From Lumbricus terrestris (lineage: Eukaryota > Annelida > Clitellata > Crassiclitellata > Lumbricidae), in contig OX457047.1 of NCBI GenBank assembly GCA_949752735.1, positions 35,029,613 to 35,093,612 on the forward strand: DNA of 64,000 nucleotides, in the 5' to 3' direction. The position numbers and the translations under genes were made by a program. Within the stretch, counting starts at the first letter, position 1. Each line of letters starts with the position of its first letter. Shown here one piece after another: positions 37,001-52,000 of this stretch. Under the pieces are notes generated by a model that was not told where the DNA came from, searched no databases, and saw nothing but the letters and a program-made list of their open reading frames with translations.

Positions 37001-40000
37001 TCGAATGAGCTATAAAAAAATCGGGATTGGTTGCTATGAGCCATCTCATCTTTGTGTCAGAATTGTATGGTGGGTACACTCACTTTAACTGTGTTGTCTG
37101 GATGGGGGGGTGGAGGGGTGGGGTGCGGTTATTTATTTTATTTTTATTTATTTCTCCATTCTATAGCACCCCTTCAATCTCACTACTCAGAGGCGCTCCC
37201 GGCTACAGCACGGACACTGCGTCAGAGTTTCACGTGGTAGCTTGAGGTGGATTCGAACCTGCAACCCTCCGGCTGCAAGGCAATGAACATACCCACTACA
37301 CCACCATGCCCCACAGTTGCAGCAGATATCGAACCAAATTTCAGCCTTGCTGGGATTTGAACCCAAACTTTTAAACTTTTTGATTCTAGCTCACTGACCA
37401 CTACACCATCGAGTGCTCTACTTTAGAATCTGAATTAAGTGCAATTAATACTGAGAGCATGCTGCATTGATTCTCAGTATTGATGGAATTAAGTTAGAAA
37501 TATCACACAGTGCAATGCAGCAATTTGATCTTACACCCGTAATACGTTTCTTTGCAGACTTGAAATATCACATGGTGCAATGCGGCAATTTGATCTTACA
37601 CCCATAATACGTTTCTTTGTAGGCTCGAAAAGTTTGAAAATTACATGACGGAAATGGAAGAACTCTCCAAAAAATTGAACGACAAAAATCTTTTGCCAGA
37701 AGAATATCGGGAAGTACTAGAAAGATTCAAGGTGTGCTTTGAAATTTTTTTTATCTGAAAGCCATTTAGATTTTATTTTTCTATTCGTTTTGGATTCATT
37801 ATTTACTTCACTGAAGGGTAACTTTATTCACTCTGGTTTGCTAAGCTTGTTGCATTTTGTTGTGTGTTTTACTTTGATATGCGACTAGTAAAACTGCTGA
37901 TGAACTTTATTGCCTGGCTACTATTTTCTCTGCAAATTATGTTGTTGTCTTAGAAATAAGCTATGGATAAATTCTACCAGTGCTAGCTTTTAAAGAATAT
38001 TTTGCTGAATGTTGTTGGTGGCTGGCAGTTTATGTGTTTTAAAATGCTGTATGCTTCTCTGTTAAACTTTTTCTATGGATTTTTTATGCTGGAGCTAGTT
38101 GCCAGCTTCAAAATACTGCTTTTGCACTTGACCTGGGCTGTGACAGGGGCGGATCCAGGGGGAGGCCAATCCGGCAATGCCCCCCCATTTCAAAAGTGCA
38201 TGGACGTGGCCCCCCATTTGGTTTCAACAAGCATTAAATCAATGACACATAGATGCATAGACGTCGACCAGATGACTGATGACTAAAAAAAGGTCATCAG
38301 TTATTTTGGCAGGGAAAATTGGGTATATTTTCCAGACATTTCGACCAAATGACTAAAAAAAGGTCATAAGAATTTTTCACCGAAAGTTTTGGGCCCTCTT
38401 AGAATTTTTTTTCTCCTTGAGCTGGGAGCACCTCTGAGTATGGATCTTGAAGGGGTGCTAGATAAATTAGGATCGATTGATTGATTGATTGATTGGCACC
38501 TGGTTATTGCCACGAAAAACATAAATGTGGCTGTGTCGATTACCGCATGTTAACGTACTTCGCTCGTCTTGTCCTCCGATGATTGTGAACTTTCTTCAGA
38601 ATGGAACATAACAGCCACGCTATTACGAGCTTGATTTGATATATAGTCCCTGTAAATAAACTAGTAGCTCTGTCACAGTCTTTGTGATGTCTGAGATATT
38701 TTACAGATTTACATTGCATACCATTGGACACTTGCTTATAATTATCTGCCTCACTTTGATTTTCAGGAGTTGCAGAAACAGTCTGGCTACTATCAGACCG
38801 AGGCTGACTGGTTGAATCGGACGCTAAAGGAGCTGAGTGACTTTGACGGCGCCGAAGATGTAAAGATGAACGAGGATCGCCTGGTTGCTTTGCTGCATCA
38901 GCAGCAGGATCTGAAGCCTTCCGTGGAAAAGACTCTCGTTGTGTCCGCTACCGTTACAGAATGCCATGTTTTGAAGGAGGCGGTTGAAAAGCATCTTCAC
39001 AAGCTGAATGAAATAGCATCGGTGTTTCGGGAGGAGGATGTTGGTATCAGCGATCTCAACTCGGGGAGATTACTGTTGGCAGAACAAGAGGTTTGTCTGC
39101 CTTACAATACAATGCAATACAATACAATACAATAAAACAGTTTATGCTCGGGCAGTGTCTCTCAGGAGAGCTAAGGGTACTGAGCTCTTCTTCTTGTGCC
39201 TGTTCCAATTCTGTGGGTCATTTACGGAGGCAATCAGGATTTATACAATACAATACAATTCAATACAACTGAATTTGATATCGTGCTCCTTACAAAGCTC
39301 AGAAGTGCCTTTGCCTTGAATCCCTTGATGGTGCAACTGCAATTATATTGCAGAGCAATATTTGTGAGTGAAGGACGTTGCTGAAAGTCCCTACACAGTA
39401 ATCACCTTGGACACAACGATCGAACCCGTGCCCTCCGTGTTACAGGCCGACCGCACTAACCAACCAGACACCATATCACACAAATCAGTTATATATCAGT
39501 TGCAGTAGTTTCCTTTTAGATCCGTGTTTACGTTTTAATAGGGGTCAGCGGGATCACTCCCTTTCTGGGTTACCCTTTCCTAGGGATCTTTTACCTGATA
39601 GATGATAATATTGGCTCCTTATTTCACTGCACAGTGTTATTTTATGATTTTTTAAAATCATTTTGCTGTTTTGATTTGTTGATCTCTCTGAATAATGAAT
39701 AAACAAGTCAGTATTTAATGGTGCTGAGCAGTTTGCGGTTTAGGATTGCTCAAAAGTGTGACAGAAAAGGAGTTTTAAGTCCAGCCATTTATGTACAAGT
39801 CACGTACTCAGTCGTTAATAAAACCACTTTATCACAGACAGTTACACTGCTTCATGTTTGAAGATTTGCAGTTTTGTAAAATTGACGGTTTTAGGAAGCT
39901 CTTTCGAAACTACTCTACCAGAAGCAAGTACTTGAAGAGTACATTGGGAAGGGCACGGAAATGATAAGTCGAGGTCATGCACCTTCGTTCATGGTGGAAA

Positions 40001-43000
40001 CGGTGGACGAAACGAGGATTGTTCTGGATGAGACAATCTCATCGGCAGAATCAAAATGCCACGTCCTTAGGGTGAGTTGTGATTATGAATGTACAAAAGA
40101 GTTTGATTTTCATGTTAGGAGTTGCAATAAGAATTCGTTTGTTAGATATGTTTGAAGAGTAGGAAAGAATTGAGCAAGATCTTAAGATGAAAGTGCTGCC
40201 ATGATTTAAGTAAATGTTTTAATTCTTCAGACTGAAAAATGTTGTGCTTTGTTTTTTCACATTTGTCATAGTTATGAGTGAGATCTTTGGTTGCATAATT
40301 TTACGATTTAAATCCATTTTTTTGAGGTTCGTTACTTTTGCCCATTCTTAAAATTGACTGTACTGGCGTTTTCTGCTTTTTTCAGATATATGGATAGTCA
40401 TGTTTTTCTTCTATCAGATTTCATTCAAAAATTCACTTGTTACCAGCAAACCAAGTTTAGATTTATATTTATTTTTCAGGACTTACGTTGTTTCTTTTAG
40501 TACGACTTGAGTCAGTTATTTGTTAATTTTTATGTTTTCTCATGTTTTTTTCTTCCAGGTTGTGGTTGAAACGTGGGAGGAATTTGAAGTAGGCAAAATT
40601 AAACTAAAGGATTTGGTGAGAACTGTTGATGTTGAGGCAAAGAAGGCTCCACCGCCTGGAGGTCACGAGGCGGTTAAGAAAGAACTGGGCTCACGAGTGG
40701 AATTGCTGTACCAGCTCGCGCAGATGCAGTCGGACGCGGAGAAGCTGCAGACGTTACAGGAAGTCATTGGTACGGCAGCTGGTGAGGCATCCACGAATCG
40801 TCTGCGGGAGGATTGCACGGCGTTGGACGTGGAGGTCAGCCGGTTGAAGACGCAGACGGAGGTGAGGATCGAAGAGCTGCAGCGGTCTGACGAGCAGTGG
40901 AAGAAGTTCTCGGAGAAGTTGGAATCTGTCGTTGGTTGGATCGAAGTGAAGGAGAGCGAGGAAAAGACGGTCAGCGACGAGAGTCATTACGATCCGGAGA
41001 AGAAGCTGGATGAGGCACAGGTAATTCCATGACTGTATCTAGGACAACATGGATGAGGAAAGGTGAGAGATGCTAAAGCAAAACAAGATAAGGCGAGGAA
41101 AATGATGAAAAGGCAAAAGTTGGATTGATTCCACCAATGTTTGCACTCTGACAGTGCCAGTCTCACGTCTGGATAGATGAGGAGGGTGACGCTAATTATC
41201 ACACAGATGATTTTCTCATGGTGTTGTTGAACTGAAGCTACGACAGAAAAGTAGGATAAAAAAGATAGATGACGTATGGTAAGGTACGATAACATGAGAA
41301 AAATAAGGTAGGGTAGGAATGAATATTCATTAAGTGCATCTATGAATAATTACATGCACAGTACTCGCTCAAATGCTTCAATACATCAGTTGTAGTGCCA
41401 TTTACTAGCAGTAGCGTAATGTAGCATTACAGTATGTTAAGAACACGAAATCATATTACAGATCAACAGGAATGGAATTTCGAGGGCATTTTGCAGTCGC
41501 GAAAAGCAGGTTTTGTTCATTCATTCATTCATTCTGAGCATTTATATATTGTATCAGCTATTGCATGATTTGTCTAATTAAAAGCTTTCATATCTATATG
41601 TATGTACTATGTTTGTGCATATGATATGCATTTTGTAATGTATTATGTGTGTGTATACATGTATGTACGGCATTGTATGTGTGTATGTATGTGTCTAGAC
41701 CCAAGGCATATTTATAAAGTCCTAAACAGCACTGTAAGTTGTCATACAGTGTACCTGCGTTAATGCCTTAAAATTATCGATCAATTGAGTTGTTTGATTT
41801 CTTTGGCTAGACATCCCTTCTTGAAGTGAAGCAGAGGGGCGAATTGTTGGGACAACTTGAAAAGGACGTTGACGATATGACCAAGGGAGCGAGATCACGA
41901 GAAGTTGCCAACGTTAAAACCAAACTTGCCAAGCTGAAACGTCAGCAGGCGGCGATTGAGTCGGAGGCAACGCAAAAGACAGAAACACGTTTGGAAGATG
42001 TCAGAAACTGGCACACGTTTCAGAATTCCGTGCAGCAACTTGTACCGGTCATAGGAAGGCTTCAAGAAATGTCTGAACGTACAGAATCGACTAGGTTTGA
42101 CAGCACTGCGGATATTCGGAAATGCCTTCAAGAAAATAAGGTTAGAAAAGAGCACTTTGAAACTTGTAAAAAAAATTACAAATTCTCACGTATTCGTTGA
42201 ATGACTTGGCTTTGATGGGTGGGTTGTCTTCTAGTCCTATATACATTACATATCATTTGTTCAGAGCCCTACATGTATGTTTGCATGCTTCATTGCTACA
42301 CACTTGCTTTGCATTGTTTCAATGCCATTTCTTTTTGAAGTTCATTCATTCATTCATTCATTCTATAGACTTCAAGAAACTTACTTAGGAGTGCTCCCAG
42401 CCAAGCCACGTTCAAAGAAAAAGAGAGATTATGAATACAAGGTTTGATTGGATTGGATCAGGTGTAATAAATGCAGCTTTGACTAGAGATCATTCCAGAT
42501 GGATGACCCTACAATCGAGATATCTTCTTCAGTGTGTCCTTCAATGTGCCCAGAATTAGTCAAATGGGATACATTCCAGTTATCATTTTTTTAGTCAATG
42601 AGCAACTGCTACTTTTTTGAGGAAAGTGGAAAATTTGCTAAAATACCTAAGTCAAGCAAACTGCAATTGTCACATCGCTGTTTTATGTCCAAAGGGTGGC
42701 GTTTGATGGAAGCTAAGTTCCGTTACTAGTTTAGAAGCTTAAGTTTAAAAGCCTTAACAGATATCAATGGCATTGTGTTTAACGTGGAAAACCTGCATAT
42801 TTCTAGTCTAAACTGTGTGTTCATGTAGGATTATCTGAGTGAAATTGAGCCATATCAAGATGTTGTACTGAGTTGTACAACGGCCAGCAGTCGTATCATT
42901 CACGTACCTGGTGTGGCTGATGAAGCAGGGAAAGTACAGCAGCAATGGGAGGGAGCGGTACAGAGCATCAAGGACCATCGCCAGTCTTTGGAAAGATCGC

Positions 43001-46000
43001 TTGAGATGTGGACAACATTTGAGAGCAAACAGCAGGAACTACGGAGAGTCTTGGAAACGGCGCGGATCGGTGAACCGAATCTAACGGCTGTTGATCTGGA
43101 ATATCTGCAAAGTCAAATCATCTCTTACGAGGTAATTTTTTTGGTCTTCTATGCGCACAGTTAGCTACATCGGTAAAAGCGTTGGCTGCATCTCACGTGG
43201 CTCTGACGGTGGCTTCTTTCAGAGATTTAAAATCTCAGGCTTGCATGGTCCATACATGGGGACCTAAATGGCGTGGCATCCATTCAGAGGGACAGCCATG
43301 GTGGAGTATCTCACCCTAATAATTTTTGGACAGATGAGCAGCAGGGTCGAGACCATGCACGGTCGGTATATGAAATCCGATTACATTTACATTTACACAG
43401 GCTGTTTGGAATTTGGCTTATTTCTTGCAATCTTTTACCATTTCTGATGCCAACTTCTCATTTGCAGCTGTGTGTGGATGGGCATTAAATTAATGTGATA
43501 TGGATATATGCTGTAAATGTAAATGCACTCAAATGTTTGTATAGCAACTTTTTGGCCTCAATCCTGCTCATATTTCAGTTAGATGATTGGATGAAATAAT
43601 TCACTAGAGTATTTCATTAGGCAGAGTCTTTTGTTTATATTGATAAGCTTACAGTCATAAAATATTAACATATAATTAACTTTTACGTCTGTGATGCCAG
43701 ATTCCCTGATAACTGCCTGCATGGAGATTGTAGATTGAAACATTACTCGATAAACATTTAAATTTGAATGAAATGAAACTAACAACACCACAATTGTGAA
43801 CCAAACCCTGAGATGTCATTAGTTATTACAAAGAGGTCAATCCTTGTTTCTTCTCTCATGCTAAACTATCAAAAGGATGTCTCAGTTCTGACAACCTTAA
43901 GTGGACTCTACGTGTCACAATGCCATGAAACCTCTACTTGCCCTGGTCAAGCAGAAAAGTTCTTGTTATCCTCAGCCTAAGTAAATGACTTCACATTTAC
44001 CTCCATTAGTGAGAGAGTAAGTAGATGAATTTGCAAAACTTAGGATGTTCATTGGTCGACTCTCCAAAGATGAGAAGGTATACAGAGTTAATAATAATAA
44101 TAATAATAATAAGACGATTTATATAGCGCCGTAGCTCAGCCGAGGCCAAAGGAAAGGGCGCTGTATTTCAATTCAAAAGTTAGTTTACTGTCAATTATAC
44201 GATTGTTTAAAAAGGTGCATCTTGAATCTAGATTTTAATCCCTCCAGTTGAAACTTGATCACAGTATTTTAATGTTACTACCAAAATGTATGATTACACT
44301 TTTTTAAATGCAGTTATTGAAGTTGATGAGTTTGTGTGGTTACAGACAATTGTGCAGAATGCCAAATCACAAGAGCCACTGCTCGACGTCTCATCTCAGC
44401 TCCTTTCTCAGATCTCGCCTCTGCTCAGCCAATCAGCTCTAAGCAGAGCCACCGAAGACCAGATGTCGCTAAATTCAGCGTGGCAGTTGATGATTGAAGA
44501 TGCCAGGCAGAAGCTGTCTTCACTCGGTGTCACCTACAATCAGAGGAAGGACATGCTCCACAAAGTAGATGAATTTGATAAGGTTCTGGCCACAACAAGA
44601 GGCAGCATAGAGGGAACGAAGGAAGTCTACCTGGATGAAGCAAACTTTGCCTTGACTGAGATTCAGGTTAATTCCTATGGTGCTAGTTTGAATGCTGTCT
44701 TTCAGTATTGCCCAACTTCCAACACATGAGCACATATAGTCATAATACTGCAGAGATTCAATACCATAGAGGTGCTTTATTGTTGTCCAGCTGTATGCGT
44801 TGCTCATAATAATATGCTTTACATCACATCATTTAGGGCTTGGCTCAGCTACAGTCAGGTTCCTATTGCAAAAAGGATAAATAAACCAGAAGGCAAGGTA
44901 GTGCTATGTAATGCAGCTTGCTTTGTTTGTATAAAAACTTTGTCGTTTCTGTTACAAATTTCATGGGTCTGAGTTTCACAAAATACATAAATATTACTGA
45001 TGTAAAATGTTCGTTAGACACTGTTGCAAAAGATATTGACCGAATATGTCTGAATTTTTCCAAAATGTCAGTCTGTGTTGTTTCTCACGTGTCTTATTTG
45101 TTTTGTTGTGTTTAGAGGCATGGAGCTGATTGTGAAATGCAATCTGATGAGTATAGACAGCTTGAATCAGAAGTTTCCCGTGTAATTGAAGAATGCACGG
45201 AGGAAACAGATAAACAAAAGTTGTCGGGTAGATTGAGCCAACTGCGATCCACAAACACCGGTTTGTGTGAACTTGCCAAAGACAGAGCTTTTGTGATATC
45301 GGAGTGGATAAAGTTTCAGGATGTTGCAAAGAAGTGTAAAGAAACTGTAAGTGTTATTCAGCAGAGACTTGAAATGCAGGATCTCGGTCTCGAGGAACTG
45401 GACAACATGAGCGGTAGACTGAGAGAAGCACACGAAACGTTTAATGACGCAGGTTTTAATCACGTTGACGTTCAGACGAAAATGAGGGACACGAGAACCG
45501 TGTTCAAGGACAGAAAGACGCAGCGAAGCATGAACCTGAAAGTCGAATCGGATTCGCTGGAGAATGCCTTCAGCAGGACGAAAGTGCTTCTGTCGAGAAA
45601 GACGGAGAAGCAGAACGAGCTGACGGCGATGTGGACCGACCTTGAGGATCAGAGGTCAGGACTTTTGAGGTCGTTGAAGGAAATTGGGAATCAGGTGGAG
45701 ACAGGTTCTCTGGCGAAGACGTCTCTTGAGGGAGTCGAATCCCTGCACGTGATTTTCAGCGATCTTCAGTCGCAGCTGCTGGCGTTGAATTCCGATTACG
45801 AGGAATTTCGGAAGTTCTGCTCGCTGCTGAAGTCGGCCGACGACATACATCAACATCAGGTTCAGAGTGAGTTGAACGATGTGGAGAAACTGTGGGATGA
45901 GGTTCATCAGGATCTGGACTTGCGAATTGATGCCGTATCTGCTGTTTTCAAGCAGTGGAAGCTGTATGCGGATGCGAAGGCAGAGATCGAGAAATTGCTG

Positions 46001-49000
46001 GAGCTTGTAGAATCTGCGGTCAAGGAAGACGTTACAATTTTGTCGTACAAAGATGCACTTCAGACGTTCGATGTTTATAAGGTATTTTGAGTTCATTATT
46101 TATTGTCGATTTAACCATTTAACAACCAGCGTGTACGAAAATGCATTGAAAACATATGTAGCAGCATTGTAGCTGGTCGTTAATCAATCATTCGTAATTT
46201 ATATAGCGCCCCTTCAAGGTACCTACTCAGAGGCGAGGTTGGGTTGAGACTTTAGCTTAAAGTTTATTCAACGTTTCTGCATCGTTGTGGCGGTTGTTAA
46301 TTTTATCTGCAAGTTTTTCGTTTATATACAGGTTCTGTTACTAATTCAACATCCTGTGTCTCTTGCGTGTTGTCACAGACTTATATTCCGTATTATTTTG
46401 AGCAATTTCCATTCATTATAACTTAACATAGGCATTGGCATTGCTTATTCATTATATACACAACAGAATCAGAAGATATGGGCTAGAGCCAAGGACATCG
46501 AACGTTACATGCATCTTAGACTTTTAGTAACAACAGCCTTTGATATACTTTATTGATGAGTAAATGCCACATACTGCTTTCAGTGGTTGTGATGTTTGCT
46601 CATGCAAAGCATCTGGATGTGTTTATAGAACATAAAATGCTTTTGATGGACACTCGCAAAGTGTAATTTTAAGCGTATCAACAACATGTACATAAATAAG
46701 CTGACAGTTTGCTTGTTTACAATTTGCTGGTTTTTATGCAACATTCGATTTGGTTGAACTGTTAGAGAGCAGATGTGGATCTGGACGGACAGAAGCGACA
46801 GTTTGTTTCACTGATGAAGTTAAGCAATCAGTTGGCCGATGAAGCTACATCCATCCCAGGGTTCAGCGTTCAAGCAGTTCGTGAAGAGCAGAACCTTTGT
46901 GATGACCGGTGGAACAATGCGATCAGAGTAAGTGGCGGAAAGTTTGAAATTTCTTGAGGCTATGGAGTCGCTGTAAATTATCGTGCTGTGGAATTCTGTC
47001 AATAAAGAAATTAGGGGAAGAACTTTGAGGATGAACCTTGACTTTGTTTAGTTGGATCACTCTTTTCTGGGTGACTCTTTTTCTCGGGTATCTCCTCATT
47101 ACTTACTTGCGAGTTAACGTAGCTTGTTATTCTCATTGTACACTGTTTTTTGTCATTTTGCCGATTTTGTATTTTACTGTTGCTCTTTTTGAATAAACAA
47201 ATTTGAATTTGAATTAGAATTTGAATTTTGTAAATCACATTATATACAGCTTGAGTTTATAAATATGTGGTTTTCTGCAATTTTGTTATCTTTGAATTTG
47301 AAAAGCATGAGACTGCCAATTTCGGGTTTGTCCAGGTTTGCTCATAGTGACATCCATTTCTCTTTTTGATTTAAATTGCCTCCATCTTTCAAACAATCGA
47401 TTTTGATGTATTTCACATATATAGGATCAGTTTTATTTGTCCAGTTTCAGATCAGTTATTTTTAATGGTAGAAAGAAATATGGCCAAGGATGGTGCGCTA
47501 TACATTGTCATTACAAACTCACGCCATAAAAGTTACTGTTTATTCATGTACTTATTATTATTATTTCAGCTGATAAGTGAAGCCAAGGAGTTTGTGCACA
47601 AGCAGCTGTCCCTCTGGGAACAGGTGGAAAAGAATAAGGTGGAACTGGGAAATTGGCTTGCTGGAGCCACGTCAAAGTTACGGCAGCAGGCAGGGGCAAT
47701 ATTTGATTCAGTTGCTGCACAACAAAATCTTACAGAGTATCAGGTAACTGCTGAATGATGTCTTTACTGATGTGATGTCATTTATTGGTCAAGTATTTTT
47801 CAGTTGCTGAAGATTTATAATAAATTAGCTCATGGGCCATTTCTTGCTTAAGACCATGTTTTTCTGGCTCGCAGAGCCTTGCCTTAAGACTGCAATGTGA
47901 GAAAAAGAGTTGAAATTTATCATTTTGAGGCGCACTGAGTTTTATATGATTTTGTGATTGATAAAGAAGATCAAGATTAGAATTTTAAGCATACTTTTGC
48001 TGCTTATATACTTAAGAATGCACCATTTTAGATTTAGTTTAGCAAAATTTCTGTAAACGGATTCACTGAGCCTTTCTCCTAGGTACCTACCTCCAACCAC
48101 CAAGAAATTGTGCTCAACCACCTTCATTACCCGGCCTGTCACTTGCTGGAACATGTTACCTCTGGCCAACCTTTGCAAGCGTTTCACTAACCTGCAGTGA
48201 ATGCTTCAAAAGAGCCACATAATATTTCACAGTTGTTCTTGGTTGACGATAGCCTATTGATTTTTTGGCACTCACCTTGTAACGCAGAGTGTGTTGGCAC
48301 CTGCCTCTCCTTACATTCAGGTCAGTTCTTCATGCACAACTGCTAAACATCATCATTTATTGATGATTTTTCATTATACAGGTGCATGATAGTCTTACGG
48401 TTAGGGTACTGTTCTGTCATTTCTGTCAATCAAGAGGTTGAGAGGGAGGGGCTAAAATCCCTGCCATGGCAGAAATCTGCTTTGAGATTTCTTCTGCGTC
48501 TGCGCCTCCTTCCAACTCAGCTCTAACTGACCGTGCAATGTTGTTGGTGGGAAGAATCAGATGGCGAGGGAGAGGACTGGTCGCCCACTCTTATATGCCA
48601 AGGTTAAGAAAATGAAGGCACTGACACTTTATACGTGTGGCTGTCTCTTGTGTCTCGTGTGGCTTAAAAGAGGGGCTAAAATCCCTGCCATGTTCTGCTG
48701 TTCTTTTATTAGATGCGGTGTATCAGGATAGTTTGGGGACTGTATTAAAGATAATTGAATCCACGTGCTGCTTAATACATGCGGACTATAGTAATAGACA
48801 AGAAAAATCATTAATGAACATCTCTTGTTTGCAGAATAAATTACCGCAGATGACGGATGTCTTCAGCAGCACTTGTGAAAAGGCAAAAGCTCTTGACGAA
48901 CAGAATAAGAAACCACAATGCACTGCGACTCTCAGAGAACTAACGTCATCCCTTGCGGATGGCTTCCAGACTGCGGAAGACCTTTCTATCTCCTTGATGG

Positions 49001-52000
49001 AACGTCTTGGTGATTTCTCTAAGCAGAAGAGCAGCCTTGAACATGGGATTCAGACAAAGTTGCAGCAGCTGGTAAGATTGCAGGAGAGGCTTCAGGAAGC
49101 GGACGATATCTCGGGCAATGAAGATGACATCTTGCGAAGAATGAATATTGCTAAGGTATGTTTCAGAGACTGCATTTAGTATTACCATATTATCGGTGTT
49201 TTTGTCACTTGCAATTTCCTTATTATTGAGCACGTTAGATTGTGCCTATAAGTGCCAACTATGGTAATCTGTTTCACCATCCTATTTGTATTCAATCAAT
49301 CATTCATTCCAACTATGTATGTATTGCCCTTCAAAGTATTTACTCAGAGACGCTCCCAACACAGCCTGTCTGAACAGAACAGTCTTAAGATTGCAGTGGA
49401 AGATATCCGAGAAGACCCTAGGTAGCAAATCTTTATGAGATTAACATTGTAAATTACCCTTACTGAGCAAGATTCTTTACAGTTCTTCATAATTTTACCT
49501 CTGTGCTTATGTGTGTTAATTTATGGTCCATTAAACTGTTTTGTTCTCAGATTTCCTTGGTCCTTTTTTGTTGACTTTAGGGAGTCTGTGAAGAACTTGA
49601 TGAGTTCCGTGTGCAACTGGAAGCCTCAAGACGATCAGTTGAACAACTTTCTTCCACTTGTCACAGTTCGGACATGTCGCTGCTTGTTAAAGACGCTGTC
49701 GGAAATCTGAAGAAATGTGACGTGACAAGACAGGCAGCTGAAAACGTAAGTTAGGCATATTGTTCTCTTTTAGATTGAATTCGTAGTTTTTCATTTTTGT
49801 TCATTTGAGATATTGTGCCCACTCTATGGCTGGTTTGGCACTTTTGCCTAAAGGTGAACAACCTTTGTGAAAAGTTGAGAGCAGAATTTATTTGCACAGT
49901 TTCTACATCCAGGCTTACCGTACGTTGAAAATGTTTCTTTCTAGTTTCCAAGGTCTTGCTCAGAAAGGTTTGGAGCGACATAATAATGCAATCTAATCAG
50001 ACAATTATTGTCTGATTGAATTGACATGTTATAATATTATAATATTAGTGTAATCTTTGCCTGAACTAACCTCTGTCTGCTCTGTATCCCATGCTTATTG
50101 GACCAAGATCTCTCTAACATTGTGCTACTGGTGGGTAGCCAAGAGCAACAATGGTATGTGGCAGTGAAAGTTTCTGTTGAACAGTGCTTTGTTTGTATGC
50201 GTACTTGTTATAGCACCATTCAAGCTATCTACTCAGAGGCGCTCCCGAATGCAGAGCGGACACTGCATCGGAGTTTCACGCCGAAGCGCTGAGCAATTGC
50301 AAGTGAAGGACTTGCCCAAGGTCCCTACGCGGCGACTTGAGGTGGATTCGAACCTCGAACCTTCCGATTTCAAGGCAACGACGCCACCACTACACCACCG
50401 CGCCCCACAAAGTGCTGTTACTATGCGCCGAATCCAGCGGATGGGATTTCTAGCTGATGCCTCGCCCTCTGCTGCTGATATGGTTGAGGAATCTGACGAG
50501 CGCTTGCTCCGCGCCGTCATATGGAACAGTTGTCATGTCCTTCGCGACCAATTTCCCCAAATGACCAGTACGGTTTACAACCTTCGACCCCGACGTCATA
50601 ATTTCCAGCTCTCGCACAAGGACAACATAAACTTTATTTCCAGAGTCCTCTACAAGAACGCTTACAACCATTAAATCATTCAATCTCATTAACAATGATC
50701 TTTTTAGTAAGACGTTTTAATTTAATTTTATGATGTTTGTCTCTCTTGATGTTCACCATGTAACCAGGCTGCGGTGTGTCAACATGGACGTTTTTCACGA
50801 ATTAAACGAATATCTATAATGCCGTATGGTTACGTACACGATCAAAGAATCTGAATGTCATCTTTCCAGGTTCTGAAGACGCTGCAGCGTGCTCTGGAGC
50901 GTGAGATTGAGACCAGTCTGAAGGATGAGGGTCACTGGTTGACCTCCATGCTGGAAAAGGTTGCCTGTTGTTCCGACTTCAGAGGAGACAAGTACTCCAC
51001 CGAGACGAAGCACTCAACAGCAGTCGAGGTGGAAGATTCCTTGCCCTTCGGGGAGGAAAGGAAGAAGGACCTCGCCGTCAAGTACGAGAAGTCCAAGCAG
51101 GCACTGACGAAGGAAAAGAGAGAGCAGTTTGAGAAGGAAATGCATGCTAATAACCAGAAAATGGTAGAATTGAAGAGTCAACTCCTCACCACACGGTTAG
51201 CTTTTTCTAACTTTATTGTTATTAGTTTGTGATTTATGTTTTGCTATTTGAAGAGGAGTCACTATTGCGAATGTGAAAATACACTGAAAGAAAGTTTACC
51301 TCACTTTAATGAGAAGCTACATCGGGATGGATGAATGGATGGAGGATGGATGGTTGGATGGATGAATGCTCAGATGCATGGATGGATGGATTGATTGAGT
51401 TGTACTTTAGAAGATTGGAAATTACGATTGTGATTGCCATACAGCAATGTAAGAGATCCATATCCCAGACCCTGTTATTTCAGAATGTGTGTCATAATAA
51501 GGTAACGTGTGTATGTTGTGCATGCTTTGTGCCATAGAGATGGTTTGGAGGATATAATAAAACGCTGGCAACAGTTCGATCAAATGCTTAGCGAGCGAAA
51601 TAAGCTGATTGATGAGTCACAGGAGAAACTTCGAGACTACAAGAATCTCTTGCCAAGCCTTGAAGCGAAAGAAGACAGACTCAAATCTCTATCGGTAAAG
51701 ACACTTTCTTAGATTTTGAGTGTAGAATTTTCTAAAGTTCTTTCATGTAATCTCAGGGCTTAAAGTGTGGCTGGACGGTCATGGACGGCGTCCATGCACT
51801 TATTTTAAGATCTGAACGCCGTCCTGCCACTTATTGGCCAGCATAGCATGGAAAGGTAAAGGCATCTAGGCACTTCTTTTGGAAAGGTAAAGGCTTCCAG
51901 GCACTTATTTTTGCACACTATAAGCACTGTGTAATCTATAATTACTGTCATATGGCAGGTTCAAACATCCAATGTCACCACTCCTTTCATCGTTGAACCT

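Noticed and set aside
37558..37731. An exon 19 starting at the upstream acceptor copy
   Set aside because: It would add 65 bases and break the frame into exon 19; kept only as a possible alternative.
45656..46096. 146-codon open frame on the minus strand
   Set aside because: It is the antisense of nesprin exon 26, whose + strand frame has spectrin character and fitting splice sites.
50177..50674. A 165-codon gene on the + strand
   Set aside because: It is an antisense family A SINE fused by chance to a LINE 3' tail.
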